The notes under the pieces were generated by a model that made no database searches, was not told the origin of the DNA, and saw only the letters and a list, made by a program, of their open reading frames with translations. A stretch of 64,000 nt of DNA from NCBI GenBank assembly GCA_963969365.1, contig OZ017753.1, positions 1,426,001 through 1,490,000 of the forward strand. Direction: 5' to 3'. This document shows positions 34,692 through 46,300 of this stretch, piece after piece. The stretch's first letter is position 1. Each line of letters starts with the position of its first letter. Source of the stretch: Asterochloris sp. CNOR1. Taxonomy: Eukaryota > Chlorophyta > Trebouxiophyceae > Trebouxiales > Trebouxiaceae. Both the position numbers and the translations under genes were made by a program.

Positions 34692-37600
34692 TCAGGTTTT
34701 GAGCGCAGGCTTCTTTTCTCTGTCTGATATCCGCAGGGGGGCATCGCTCTTGGACTTGAACCTGCCCCGCCCATCAGCTGCTGCGTCCACCTTTTTCTTC
34801 ACCTGCACCGCATCAAGCAGCACTCAGGGCCTCCCTTTCACAGCAGCAAAGCCTTCTCAGCACCAACAGAGCAGCATCAACACAGCACCAGCACACAGCA
34901 GCTGTGGAACAGTCATTCTGTGCCCGGGTGCATATGACTGAGGTCTGGTACTTGTTGTGCCAACAAGGCTCACCAGCTGCACCACATCCTCGTCCTCCAG
35001 GCCATGTGACAACCCACATCTGTGAGGCATGTGGGCAATGCTGGGTAACACAGTGCCAGTCAGCTGAGATAAGTGCAATTTGTGGGCAGCAACTCTTGAA
35101 GGTGGGCAGCAGATCCCTCATGAAAGTCCTTGCTCAGAGCTTGCAGAGCAGTCATGCACACTGGTCACCTCTGTGGGTAATGTTTTGAGCTGATTCCCCA
35201 CACCAGGGCGTACTGAAACTGCTGCAGCAGGTTCTTGTGAATCTGAAGGCAGAAGTGCTCCACTGTGGTGCCCCCTCTGTCAGCAGACAAAATGACAGGG
35301 CCGCCAAAGTCTGGCTTGGCCCCTGCCTTCTTTGTGTACACTCGGACCTGCAGGAGCACACCAACTCTCGACAGCACCTGGCATGAGGGGCCACAGCAAA
35401 AGCTACGGATGCCAGCAAATGCAAGCTTGAGTTGCCCATGGCATCTGCTGCTGCTGGCTAGCAACCCTCAGCTGCAGCTTGTCAGCTGCAGCTTGTCTAC
35501 TGCAGCTTGACATCAAGGCCTGCTGCCATCTGGTTCAGCTGCTGCATCCTTTTTAAGATCTTTTTGCAGCTTGGTGTGGCCGGCGCCTTTGCATTGCAGG
35601 GGCCCCTAATCGCCCCTTGGCAGTGCTTGCAGCCTGGGTGCAGGTCCTCAGGAACCATGCGAGAAACTCACCAGGGCCATCATGTCCCACATGCGTACCA
35701 GCAGTCCATCGAGATTGAGCTCCATTGAGCACGACACAGGGATGCAGTTGGGCCGCCTGCATTACACATCTCAAATGGCTGAGGGACAGTTGCCGCTTGT
35801 CATTGCACACTTGTCTTGCATTAAGCAGCTGGGAACGGCGCTTGGAACAACAGCGCAGTTCAGGTGCATGCATTCTGTCTGCACTTCAAAGCAGATGCAG
35901 CATCAACTTGCTGGACATCTGCGCACAGACAACACAGCTTCTCACCTGGCAATGGCGTCAACCTCCTCAATGCTGCAGACATCGATTTTGTTGTACACAT
36001 ACAAGCATTTTACATACTTTCTGTTCCCCTGCAGCCAGATGCAGGTGTTGGCTTCCCTGAGGGGTGTCTTTGCCTGGGAGCAGGCATGCTGACAGGCATG
36101 CAGCCCTGCTCTACAACTGGTGGCTGTGACCAGAGGCTGGCCGGGATAGGTGTGGCCAGGTCGGCCTGGGGCCAGACAGCCTTGATCCAAGCACCGCTAT
36201 GAGAGGCATGCAGCCTCCATGACAGACATGGCTACAATTATCTGTCCTCATCACAGGCACCCTTTGCCTGGCCACAATCCACAAGAAGAAGGCGCTGGCC
36301 CCTGAGGGGTGCCTTTGCAGCTTAGGTCGTTTCCCTCAAGGCCATGTCTGCCGCATTGTCTTCATGCATCTTCACTGGCTGGCAGCAACGATGTTCACAG
36401 ACTTACCTCAATGACATCGATGAGGTCGTCCACTGTGCAGTCCTCCTTCATGAGTATGTCAGCATTGTGGATCTTGTACTCCTGCAGTGGCAGGTCATGC
36501 ACGGGCCTGGACACCAGCAGGACTTGGCAGTGCCGCTGTCACCCATCACCCAAGCTGCAGCCTTGGAGGAAGTTGCACTCCTGCAGTGGCAGTGCTCCAA
36601 TGCACTGGCGACTTGCAAGGGACCAAACTGCTGTACACCTGCGCGTGCAGGCAGTTGGGGCATTCAGTGTTGCAGTGCACGCAACAGGCAGCGGGTACAT
36701 CCAGGCTGGCACCAGGCCTGGCCAGCAGCTGGACTTGGTGCTGCTGCTCTACCCACCACCCAAGATCGGCAGCCCTGAAGGCCTAGAGCACTGCTGGAGG
36801 CCCTCAGTAGATGACCAAAGGGCTGGCGCGCAGCACGAGCTGCATGATTAGTCAGGCCTGGCACCAGGAGTCCGAGATACAGGCTTGAGGAGGTAAGCAG
36901 AATGCTAAAGCTGGGGACATGCCTGGCAGCTCGGGTGCCGTACTGACCTGAAGGATGCGCTGCACCATTTTCTCATCCATGTGAGTCAGCGGAAGGGTTG
37001 CGTTGAAGGAGATGCCCCCCGTCTTTTTCTTCTTGAAATAGATGTTGGGCGCCTTCCTGCATGGTCAGGCCTCTCATGAACACAGTTCTGGAAGAGTGGC
37101 GGAGGAAAGGACCAACAGGGCTGATGCTATATAATACTGCTTCCCCTGTGTAGAAATGTCGCCCAAAATGGCAGCCAACGTCTGGGGGCATCTGTTGGTT
37201 GCCAGCCACGCACCTGTTAAGGCGCAGACCCACAGACTCCAGCTCTCTTGTTAAGATATCCTTGTGAAAATCTGGCTTGGAGGCGTCCAGCACCATTAGT
37301 AACAAGTCTGCACTCTTGCAGACTGCAATGACCTGCCGCCCCCTTCCTGCAGAGCAGATTGCAGTGCCTGAGATACGGAGCAGCAGGTGGCAGCTGCAAA
37401 GAGGGTGCCTGGGGTGCGCAACTACAGCACACAAACAGTGGAGCAATGACTGCAGCAGCCACCACCTCCCTCCCTGCATGCAGCAATGACTTAGCCAGCA
37501 GCCAATTGAGTTAAAGGACTGCTGTGCCTTCTGCAGCCCCTGTAAAGACTACAGGCAGTGATAGAAAATTGCCCTCAACAAGAGCCAACCAGCTGGTTGG

Positions 37601-38806
37601 TTGTCAGCCTTGCATATACGCCCCTTGATGATTCTGGGCAGGTACAGCAGGCACACAATGTTCCAGTCAGTACCCAGCAGCCTTCGTCTTGCAGCGTCCT
37701 CAGTAACTGCAAGCTGACTCAGCAGCTGATGTGCAGCACATAGCCACTGCAGCCTTACCAGCAAGCTGCTGGCCACTGACCTTTGCCTTCTGCAGCCCCC
37801 TCAATGATTCCTGGCAGATCTAGCAGCTGAATCTTGGCATCATTGTACTCAATGACTCCAGGGATGCAGGTCAGAGTCGTGAACTCATAGGCTGCTGCCT
37901 GCAGCCGGGCAGTCATTATTGCGAAGCGGCTTGCCGACAGGAATGTGGTGCAGGCAGCAGGGCAATAGCCCACCTCTGACTTGGTGCCTGTTAGCAGTGT
38001 CAAAAGGGTGGACTTGCCCACGGATGGGAAGCCTGCAGCCAATGGGGAGAACTTGTTGAAAGGGGCTTTATTCAGCCTGAACCATCTGGTCCATTCATGC
38101 TTTTTATGAGGGGCTGGCAGCACTAAACCTGAGCCAAGCACATGTGAGCTGCCAATGCCATGCTTGAGGGGGGCACCGAAGACTGGCAGCCTGAGTTGCA
38201 CCCCACATCGGGTAGCTGCACATACGCAGCCATGCAGCATGGGCTGCAGCCACCAGCAGGGCTAAACGAGGTGCAGCTGGAGGCCAATGTCTCTCTCTGG
38301 CTGTGTGAGCAAATGGTCAACCTCACCAATGAGGGCACATCTACCATCGCCATACTTCTGCACCTCAAAGCCTTCGCCACCGCCCTTCCCATCCTGCAGG
38401 CAGAGACAAGCTTGACTTTGTTCAAACGGTCTTCATTCTGACGCCATCATCATGTTGCGGCTGCAGACAGTTCTCCACTCTGCATACAGCCCAGAGGCAG
38501 GGCCACCGCTGGGCACGAAGGATTGAGCTTGACTGCATTTATGAGCAATGTTATGTTATGCAGCAGTGGCTCACTTTGGGTGGCTCCTGCAGCTGTGTCC
38601 TGAGCTTTGCCAGCTTGGCCTTGAGCTGCCCTAAGTGGTATTCAGTGGCCTGCACGCCATAGCATTGGGCAGCATGTCACAGGGCTGCTGTCAATTGTAG
38701 CAACTGGGACAACTTTGCGGCTCGGCTTGTGTTGCAGGCCCACCTTATTTTTCTGAGTCCTATTCATTTCGAACTCAATCTCCTTGATCTTTTCGACAAT
38801 ACCCAT
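34692..38806 (-). CDS. DRG2: DRG2, developmentally regulated GTP-binding protein
   Basis: Twelve exons on minus. Exon 1 is [20 protein letters not shown], then [20 protein letters not shown]. The GTPase core has G1 GFPSVGKST (near 38020), the [14 protein letters not shown] switch, G3 [16 protein letters not shown], and [20 protein letters not shown]. An inserted helical part follows ([34 protein letters not shown]). G4 is [14 protein letters not shown], then [18 protein letters not shown]. The C-terminal TGS domain reads [19 protein letters not shown] and [15 protein letters not shown]. It ends EKKPALKT. Inserted residues in the core are of DRG2 rather than DRG1 type. DRG proteins are ribosome-associated GTPases that work with DFRP partners. 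The exon acceptor at about 36490 is duplicated in the upstream intron (near 36580). Confidence 0.9.
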
Positions 38807-39238
38807 GGTGCCTTGCTTGTGTCTGGCCCCACCAAAATCAAGTCAAAGGCAAAGTCAGCTGTTGCTCAGAGCTGCCAATGGAATGGTCAATCTGCACCTG
38901 TAGATGCCAAGGAACATGGTGATCAGATCAGAATGCATTGCTGCCGCAATAGAAGCAGCTGAGCAGACGTGCTGCCGTGGCCTGGTGCAGAGATAGCAGA
39001 GAGGAGGCTTGGGCTGATATCAACCAATCACACCCGAGCTGGCAGTGCTGCTGTGGCTCTGCTGAAGCTGGGCAGCTTGGGTGTGCTCTGTGAGCCGCAA
39101 TGGCTGGGAGCTTGAGATCTGGGGAGTCAGAACCTGGAGCTTTGTGGAGGCTGAGCCTACACAGGTGGCCTGCAAAGCAGGGCTGCTCTGAAGACTTCTA
39201 CAATTGTTGAGGGGGAGAGGTCTCCAAACCCTATCTGC
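38807..39238. promoter_or_regulatory. Divergent promoter region, DRG2 and FAD synthetase
   Basis: A 432-bp gap between divergent start codons. It contains open frames antisense to neither gene, without homology. It is presumed to hold both promoters; no specific element is identified. Confidence 0.4.
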
Positions 39239-42200
39239 ATGGACATCGTTCAAGCAGTTGCAGGCTTTGAGGATCAGCACTTGCGAGACAAATTTGATAA
39301 GGCTGTTGCCATCGTCACCAGAACCATCGACTTGTTCAAGTAAGGCTTGAGCGCAGATCTGATGCATGGTCTGTCCATGCAGGAGGCCCTGCATACTGCT
39401 GTCTGATGTTCAACAGTGCTCCTCAGGCCAGAGGGCACAGCGCTCAGCTTCAATGGCGGCAAGGACAGCACATTACTGCTGCACATCATCAGGGCAGCTG
39501 TGGCACAGCGAGCAGCTGCCACAGAGCATGCTGACGGGAACAGCACAAGCACAAGTAAGTGTTGTCCCAATGCATGTCTGCCAATCTTTGCTGAAAAAGA
39601 TGATGTGCTGAAAGAAGCTGCTTGTACATTCCTGGCCTGCATGCTGACACAGCCAGGCTGATGGCTTGCAGGCTTGGGAGGCATCCACAGCTTCATTTTT
39701 GAGCGACCAGATGACTTTCAGGAGATCTTGGAATTCACAGAGCAGTGCAATCAGCGATATGGCCTGCACATCGAAATCATGCAGACTGACTTCAAGACCG
39801 GCGTGTCCCAGTTGCTGGAGGAGCGCCCCATCAAGGCCATCATCCTGGGGACGCGCAGGTGACTCTTTGTCAGCAGCTACACAGCCCTGGCGTGCTTAGG
39901 GCAGGTCCTCCACAGGCAACCTGGCTACCCCAGAGCATGAAGAGAGCAGACATGGCGCAGCTTCCTCCCTCCCCTTTGATGCCCCTGCAGGCAACTGAAG
40001 CCACATCGCTGGCCACTGAGGACAATCCATAGAGTGGCCAGGCGCCCTCAATCACCCAACCATTAAATTGCGGCCAGAGCAGACATCCTTCATATGTGGT
40101 CCTGCAGCTTTTGCCCTCTGCTTCTGTGCTCCCGCAGGTGCATACTCTAACACGATTGGAGGCTTGGGCCTCCAAGCCTCAAGCTGTCCCTTGAGCTCAC
40201 TGTGCGCCTGCAGGGGCGACCCCAACGCAGGGGACCAGGAAACCTTCTGCCCCAGCAGCGCTGGCTGGGCTCCCTTCATGCGCGTGAACCCCATCATGGA
40301 CTGGGGCTACACCGAGGTCTGGGCCCTGCTGCGGGGAGCACACCTGCCCTACTGCAGCCTGTATGACAAGGGCTACACCTCCATCGGAGCCACCAGCAAC
40401 ACGGCGCAGAACGGGTCAGCACACCAAGAAACACTTTCAGGCTGTGGAGAAGCACCAAAGTCGGTGGTTACGGCATGCAGCACAGGCCTCCTGTGTCCTG
40501 AACAGCGCTTTTGTCTGCAGTGCTTTTAGGGATCCTCAGGCACCCTTTTGGGGTGCGCGGTCTGCTGGGAAGCGGGCAAAGGTGTCCTTCCCTACCGTGT
40601 GCCTGCAGGGGCACCCGCTCAACACTTTATCAGAGTGCACGCCACTCGCTCGATGTGCGCCACTTCCTTGCTGCAAGGTCCCTGCAGCGTACAAGGGACT
40701 CTTTGTGTTCCAGCCAGGCAGGTAGCCTGAAGCAGGCAGGATGCAGAGTGTGCTTGTCTCTGCAAGTTCGTGTAGCGCGAAAACGGATCCTTTGCCTAGC
40801 CTGGCAGCTGACAGGGGTTGGTACGCATGCACAAGCCACTGGCGCATGTGTCTGCTGCTCTGCAGGTCCCTGCAGCTCAGACGCAATGCTTCAGTTGCAG
40901 CCTGCAACCCCGCCGATGCACGCCTCCAGACACTCCGACTCCTGACCCACCTCTCTCCAGGTCGCTGCAGCGTAAGGACGGGTCCTTTGCCCCGGCCTGG
41001 CAGCTGGCAGACGGGCGCCTGGAGCGGGCGGGGCGCAGCTCCAAGCCTGGCCACAAACCGGTCCCCACCCCTGGGATGACCCTGACAGCTGGCCTGGTCA
41101 TTGTGGGGGATGAGATTCTGAGCGCCAAGGTGCCAGACACAAACACGAGCTTCCTGTGTGCGGAGCTGCGGGCGATTGGGTGGCGGGTGTGCAAGGTGCG
41201 TCGGGCTGCTGTGCAGCTTGAGTGGGCGAGAGTTGCATGTTTTGGATTCAGATGACTGGGAGGTGATTGCATGCACAATGATTTCATGCCTGCTGTGGAG
41301 TGGACTACAAAATCCACTGCTCAGGCGTCCAGAAAACAGCACTGCATGGGCTTTGTACAGGCTGCTTATGCCCTGTTCACCATCAGAGTCTGTGAGCTTC
41401 CACGGCTGGGCCGGACCAGCCCTGCCCTGTCTGCCTGCAGGCGGCATTTGTCCACGAGAAAGGGTATTGCCATCAGCAAGCCACTCAACCTGCCCTGTGT
41501 GCCTGTAGGTGGTTATCGTGCCTGACGAGGTGGCTGCCATCAGTGCTGAGGTACACACAGCCTCGGAGTCCTTTGACATCGTGATGACTACAGGCAAGTC
41601 GAAACCGTGCTGTTATGTCTCCTCATGCTGTCCCGTGCAAAAGGGCTGACCGTCGCAGGCAACCCCCCCCCACCCGCTGTTGTGCAGCTTTGCGTTTAGC
41701 TGCACGTGGCAGCAAATTGCCTCTTGTGGAGGCAATGTTGGCAGCAACTGTTGACGAGAGAAGCTTACCAATAGGTCAGAAGAGCAGGTGTACAGGCACA
41801 AAGCAGCTGCCTCCTTGCAGGCGGTGTGGGCCCCACTCTGGACGATGTCACAATGGCGGGCATCGCAGATGCACTGGGCCGCCCACTGATCAGGTGGGCG
41901 TGCACAGCGCAGTCCGCCATGCAGCGTGCAGGCAGGTCTGGCGTGACACATCACCAGCCCTGTCACGTGCTGGACAGCCGGTGGCCAGCGATGCCCTGCC
42001 TGCAGGGACCCCCAGATTGAGGCCAGCCTGAGGGGCCACTTTGGCAGCAGCATCACAGAGCATCACCTCAAGCTGGCAGAGACCCCTCAAGGCAGGTGTT
42101 CTTGCCTGTGACTGCTGTGCCAGGCCTTTTGGTATTTGCAGGGGCAGGCCCGGCAGCAATTGGCAGGCCAGCGCTTGATGCAAGGCAGTTCACAGTCTCA

Positions 42201-43214
42201 TGGTGCTGCAGCTGTGGTGCCATCTGTGTATGACCACCTGGCAAAAGCCTTTTCCGCAATCCTGCAGGATCACTCCCTCTGATGCACGTGACCTGCAGGA
42301 GAGAGCACCATCACGCACTATGCCCTGGATAATGGCCAGCAGAGCCCATTTCCCCTGCTGAGGTGTCGCAACATCTACGTGCTGCCAGGGGTCCCCGCCC
42401 TGGTGCGGAAGAAGTGGCAGGCAAGCAGACCGCAGTAGCCCAATGCATGCAGGAGGGGGGATTGCCCACCCGTCTCCATTGCCTGGGAGCGGCAGTAGAG
42501 GACTGCATGCAGACCAATTGTGCTGCACTGGACTCCGTCATCTGGCACCAGCTGGCAGATCATTCCGGCTGCAGAAGTGCATGCCATGCCCCTCTGTGTT
42601 GCTCAGCAGCATCAGACAGACTTTCTCCCTTGGCGCGCCTCAAGTGACGATGTTCCCATCATCCATGCTCTTTACGCAGTACAAGAGACCCCGACCTCAT
42701 GGCTGTCTCATACTGCAGGTCATCAAGGAGCAGCTCTTGCAGCACAACGACCTCAGCCCTTTCAGAAGTGTGACGCTGCGGCTTTCAAGCTCCGATGAGA
42801 CCCAGATTGCTCCGGCACTGCAGGCAGTGGCACAGGAGCTCACAGGCCAGGTGTCCCTAGGAAGCTATCCAGTGAGCAGTTGCAGCTGGAATGTTTTGGT
42901 CTTTCCAAAGCTGACATGTCTTGGGATCTGGCTATACACACGCAGACTGGTCCTGGCTTGTGTTGACGACAGTCCCAACATGCAACCTGCAGGTGTCTCA
43001 TCAGGCAGACAGGGCAGGGATTGTCCTATCGCTGGAGAGCAAGTCTACAGAGCAGCTGATGGCAGCGCGTGACCTGTTGCTGAAGCATCTCCCAGTCGCA
43101 GTCCACATCACAGCTGAAGAGAGGGATTCATCTGTCCTTAGCAGAGCCCGCTCAGTGCAGAGACTCAGTACTGAACAAAGCCGCCCCTCCCCTGCTTCCC
43201 CAGGGGACTGCTAG
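39239..43214 (+). CDS. FAD synthetase fused to a MoaB/CinA-like domain
   Basis: About 13 exons. The N-terminal PAPS-reductase-like FAD synthetase domain has LSFNGGKDSTLLLHIIR (the SxGGKDS ATP loop), then FIFERPDDFQEI, AIILGTRRGDP, FMRVNPIMDWGYTEVW and LYDKGYTSIGATSN. A linker exon (PAWQLADGRL, near 41000) leads to the MoCF-biosynthesis (MoaB/MogA) domain: GLVIVGDEILSAKV, FDIVMTTGGVGPTLDDVT, and later NIYVLPGVPALVRKK. FMN plus ATP gives FAD in the first domain; in human FLAD1 the second domain hydrolyses FAD. The order here (synthetase first) is that of plants, the reverse of animals. The intron before the linker exon holds two decayed copies of that exon (40670-40730, 40765-40815). A TGTAA polyadenylation-type signal lies about 34 nt after the stop. 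Confidence 0.88.
40660..41010 (+). repeat. Three-copy exon duplication inside FAD synthetase gene
   Basis: The functional exon start near 40962 (CTGCAGCGTAAGGACGGG) is echoed at about 40681 (CTGCAGCGTACAAGGGAC) and about 40772 (GTAGCGCGAAAACGG), each followed by a degenerate TCCTTTG-CC-GCCTGGCAG. The two upstream copies carry in-frame stops or shifts and lack a continuous frame, so they read as intronic pseudo-exons. Confidence 0.75.
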
Positions 43215-43330
43215 CACAGAGCTCTCATGTTTGTTGCAATGATATTTGTTGTAAGCCTGCTTGCCATGAGCCAGGGAGACTAGCTGCTTCTTGAACCTTC
43301 TTGCACGTGCAATGTGATCCAACAGCATAT

Positions 43331-46300
43331 TCAAAGAGTCATCACGTTAGCTGTGCCCGTCATTTGCTGATACGCTGAGGACATCCCCATGAAGCCAGCC
43401 TGATTTGAATCCTCCATGCCAGATGGCATGGTTTGCACATTCCCCTGCTTGTATAGCCGGAGTTTGAGCTGCAGCAGCTTGTGCATCCCATTCAGCATTG
43501 CCGTTTGGTGGGCAGAGTCACCAGTAGTGTCCTTCAGTGTTCTTTGGTGGTCTCTGAGAACCTTTTGCCGCTGCTCAAGCTGCTGCAGCTCCTGCTGGTA
43601 TCTGAAGGCAGGCAGGTCAGGGCTGCTCAAGGCTGCGCAAATGACAGTACCTCTGCTGAGACCGCAGCATCTGTTGTGTGGCAAGCATGGCCACAACAGG
43701 CCACAGAAAGGACAGAGCCACTGATTTGGCTGGCTTCATAGTGCCATCTGCCATGTGGCAGCCTATGCACCAGGGCAGTAGCTCTGCTGAATGACCTGGA
43801 ACTGCATGCCTCACCTCTTGACAGTGTCAGCAAAGTCCGACGGCTTGGCGATGCGCTGGCTCTGCTGCTCCAGCAGGACCATGGCCTCCCCCAGCCAGTG
43901 CAGGCGGCTCTCATTGCTCTCGATCTCTGCCTTCAAGGCAGCCACTTCCTGCTCCAGGGCAGCTGTCCTGTTGCTGCTGCCAACCATGGCCATTTCATAG
44001 GCCTTCTTCTTCTCAGCATGCTGCACTTCCAAGTCCTGCAGCATCCAGGTGATGGGTGGTTGCTAAACAGGTGAATGCTACATAGCAGGTGCAAGGCAGG
44101 CAGGAGCTGCGCTGTGCATGTCAGTTGAGGCCTTTCTGGTTTCCCTGAGTTCCCAGGGCCCAGCTGAGTGCACTGCATGCTGACTGGGGTGTACATGCCA
44201 ACAAGGAGGGCATGCGCAGCATGAACACATGGTAGGATACGTGGCGGACAGGGGGATGATGAAGGGCGTGAGGCCAGCCTGTCCTTCCAGCACTGCAGGA
44301 AATGCTGGATTGCGCAGCAGGGTGACCCCACGGTCGGACTGGGCAGGCAGAGGAGTACCTGTGCAGCCTGCCGCGCCGCCCGCAGCTCCTTGACCTGTGG
44401 CGCCAGCTGGGCTTTGCGTGCCTGGATGGCTGTGTTGATGTCCTGCACAGTGCGGCTAATTTGCTCCAGGGTGGCACCCTTGTCCTGATTGATAGCTGCA
44501 GCCGCCGCAGACACAGCCTCCAACCCCGCCTGCGGGTAGAGACACAGGGTGTGGCTCAGATTGTGGGCATTGCCTCCTGGGTGTGTTCAGCAAGCAGCCA
44601 CTGCTGTGCGGCCCAGTACAACCCACTCGGCTGCTCACCCATGTCTCGGCGTAGCCTGTGACCCCTATCTCCCGTTCCACTGCACCCAGTTGTGCCAGCG
44701 TCGCGGCCTCCTGCTGCGCCAGCACAGTCAGAGTGCGCTCCAGCACCAGCAGCTCCGACTCGATCTCAGCCAACTCAGCCTTGGCCGCCTTGTATCTGCA
44801 GCACAGCGCAGGCGTGTCACCTGCATGTGCAGCATGGTCAGCGTGACCCCAGCGCCAGCAGTTCACATCAAGCAGGAGTAGGCAGCACTGCATGCAAGCT
44901 TCAGCGGCTTGGCTAGAAGGGCTAAGCCGGCTCAGTGTGAACTTGTTGCCTTGTACCTATCATGCTGAGAGCAGGCTGTCTTCGTCACCGTGCAGCAGGC
45001 TCAGCTGTGACTGCCATTGTCTTGCAGTGCAGAGCAGGCATGACACATGTGAATGGGACTGCCAGCACAGCTGAACTACGCCCGGTAGGGTCGTCTGCAG
45101 CTGTAAGGGGTACAGCCTGCGTGAGGCTGCCATCTGGGCACAGGCTGCACTGGTACTGCTTCAACGACATGCAGGCGCTGGGCTGAGAGATGTCTGCCGC
45201 CCTGCGCTTTTCTCTCAGCCTTTTAGCAACTCGTAGTTCTGCTCTGCAGCTACAGTGCTGAGACTCTCACCACTGCTCCGGAGTACTCGTTCTGGCAATC
45301 ACACCTGATGATTACTGGCTGCCGCTTCGCGGCACTCTCAGACAAGCGATGGCAGGACACATGCCTGCTTTCTTGACACACATCCTGCCACAGCACTGGG
45401 CTCCAGCACTCTCCCCTTGTGCAGCTGCACACATGGCCATTGCCTGCTGCGGCTGCTGGAGAAGCAGTAACACTGCCCATGGGGGCTCCCTCTGGCTGAC
45501 TTGCCTTGGCAGCCTTTGCCTGCTGCATTGCGGTGAAGCAAGGCAGGCCACATGCTGCTCCCTTGACACATGCCCTGCCACAGCACTGGGCATGCGGCCA
45601 GCAACATGGCCAAGGGCCACTCACTCTGGCAGGCGTGCCTTGACAGCATCTGCCCGCTGCTGCAGCTCCTCCGGGGTGACTGCATGCGGGGCCCCCCCCT
45701 CCTGGGCAGCCATGCTGCGCTGGTAATCCCCCTGCAGGGAGGCCTGCACAGCCAGCACATCCATGAGCCAGCCATGCGCATCCTGACACCCAGACATGGG
45801 CCAGTGCCCTCAGCCTTGACTAGTGTGACACTGCCGGCCTCTGCACCGCATCATGTTCAAGCTCTGCAAAGCTGTGTGGCTCTGCACATGCTGTCGTTCT
45901 TTGCCTGTGTTCTGCTGGTCTCTGCCACAACATCCTGCAGCGGCTGGCATTCCCAGGTGGCTCACATCTGTACGCTGCCGCAGCCCTGATTGCAGCTGAG
46001 AAGCAGCACCACTCACTGCAGCTGTGGTTCCGTACATGTCGTTTCAGAGGTATCCAGCTGACAGTTCATCAGCCTGCGCACATTAGTTTGGCAACACATC
46101 AGGCCACTCAGTACCTTCTTCTCTGTGAGCCTGTCCAGCTTGGCTGCAGCCTCCTCCTTCTTCCTGGCCACAGCTGCTGCCATCTGCTGGGCCTGGCGCA
46201 ACTGCAGGGCCACCCTGTCCTCGCCAGCAACAGCCTCTGCAGCCAGCCTGCACCAAGCAAGCGCTTGGCTGGTGTGCAGTGCTGCATCTGTGACGGCTGC

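Noticed and set aside
40536-41597. 353-codon open frame on the minus strand, the longest in the window
   Set aside because: It lies antisense to FAD synthetase exons with clear homology. The open reading is a by-product of GC-rich codons.
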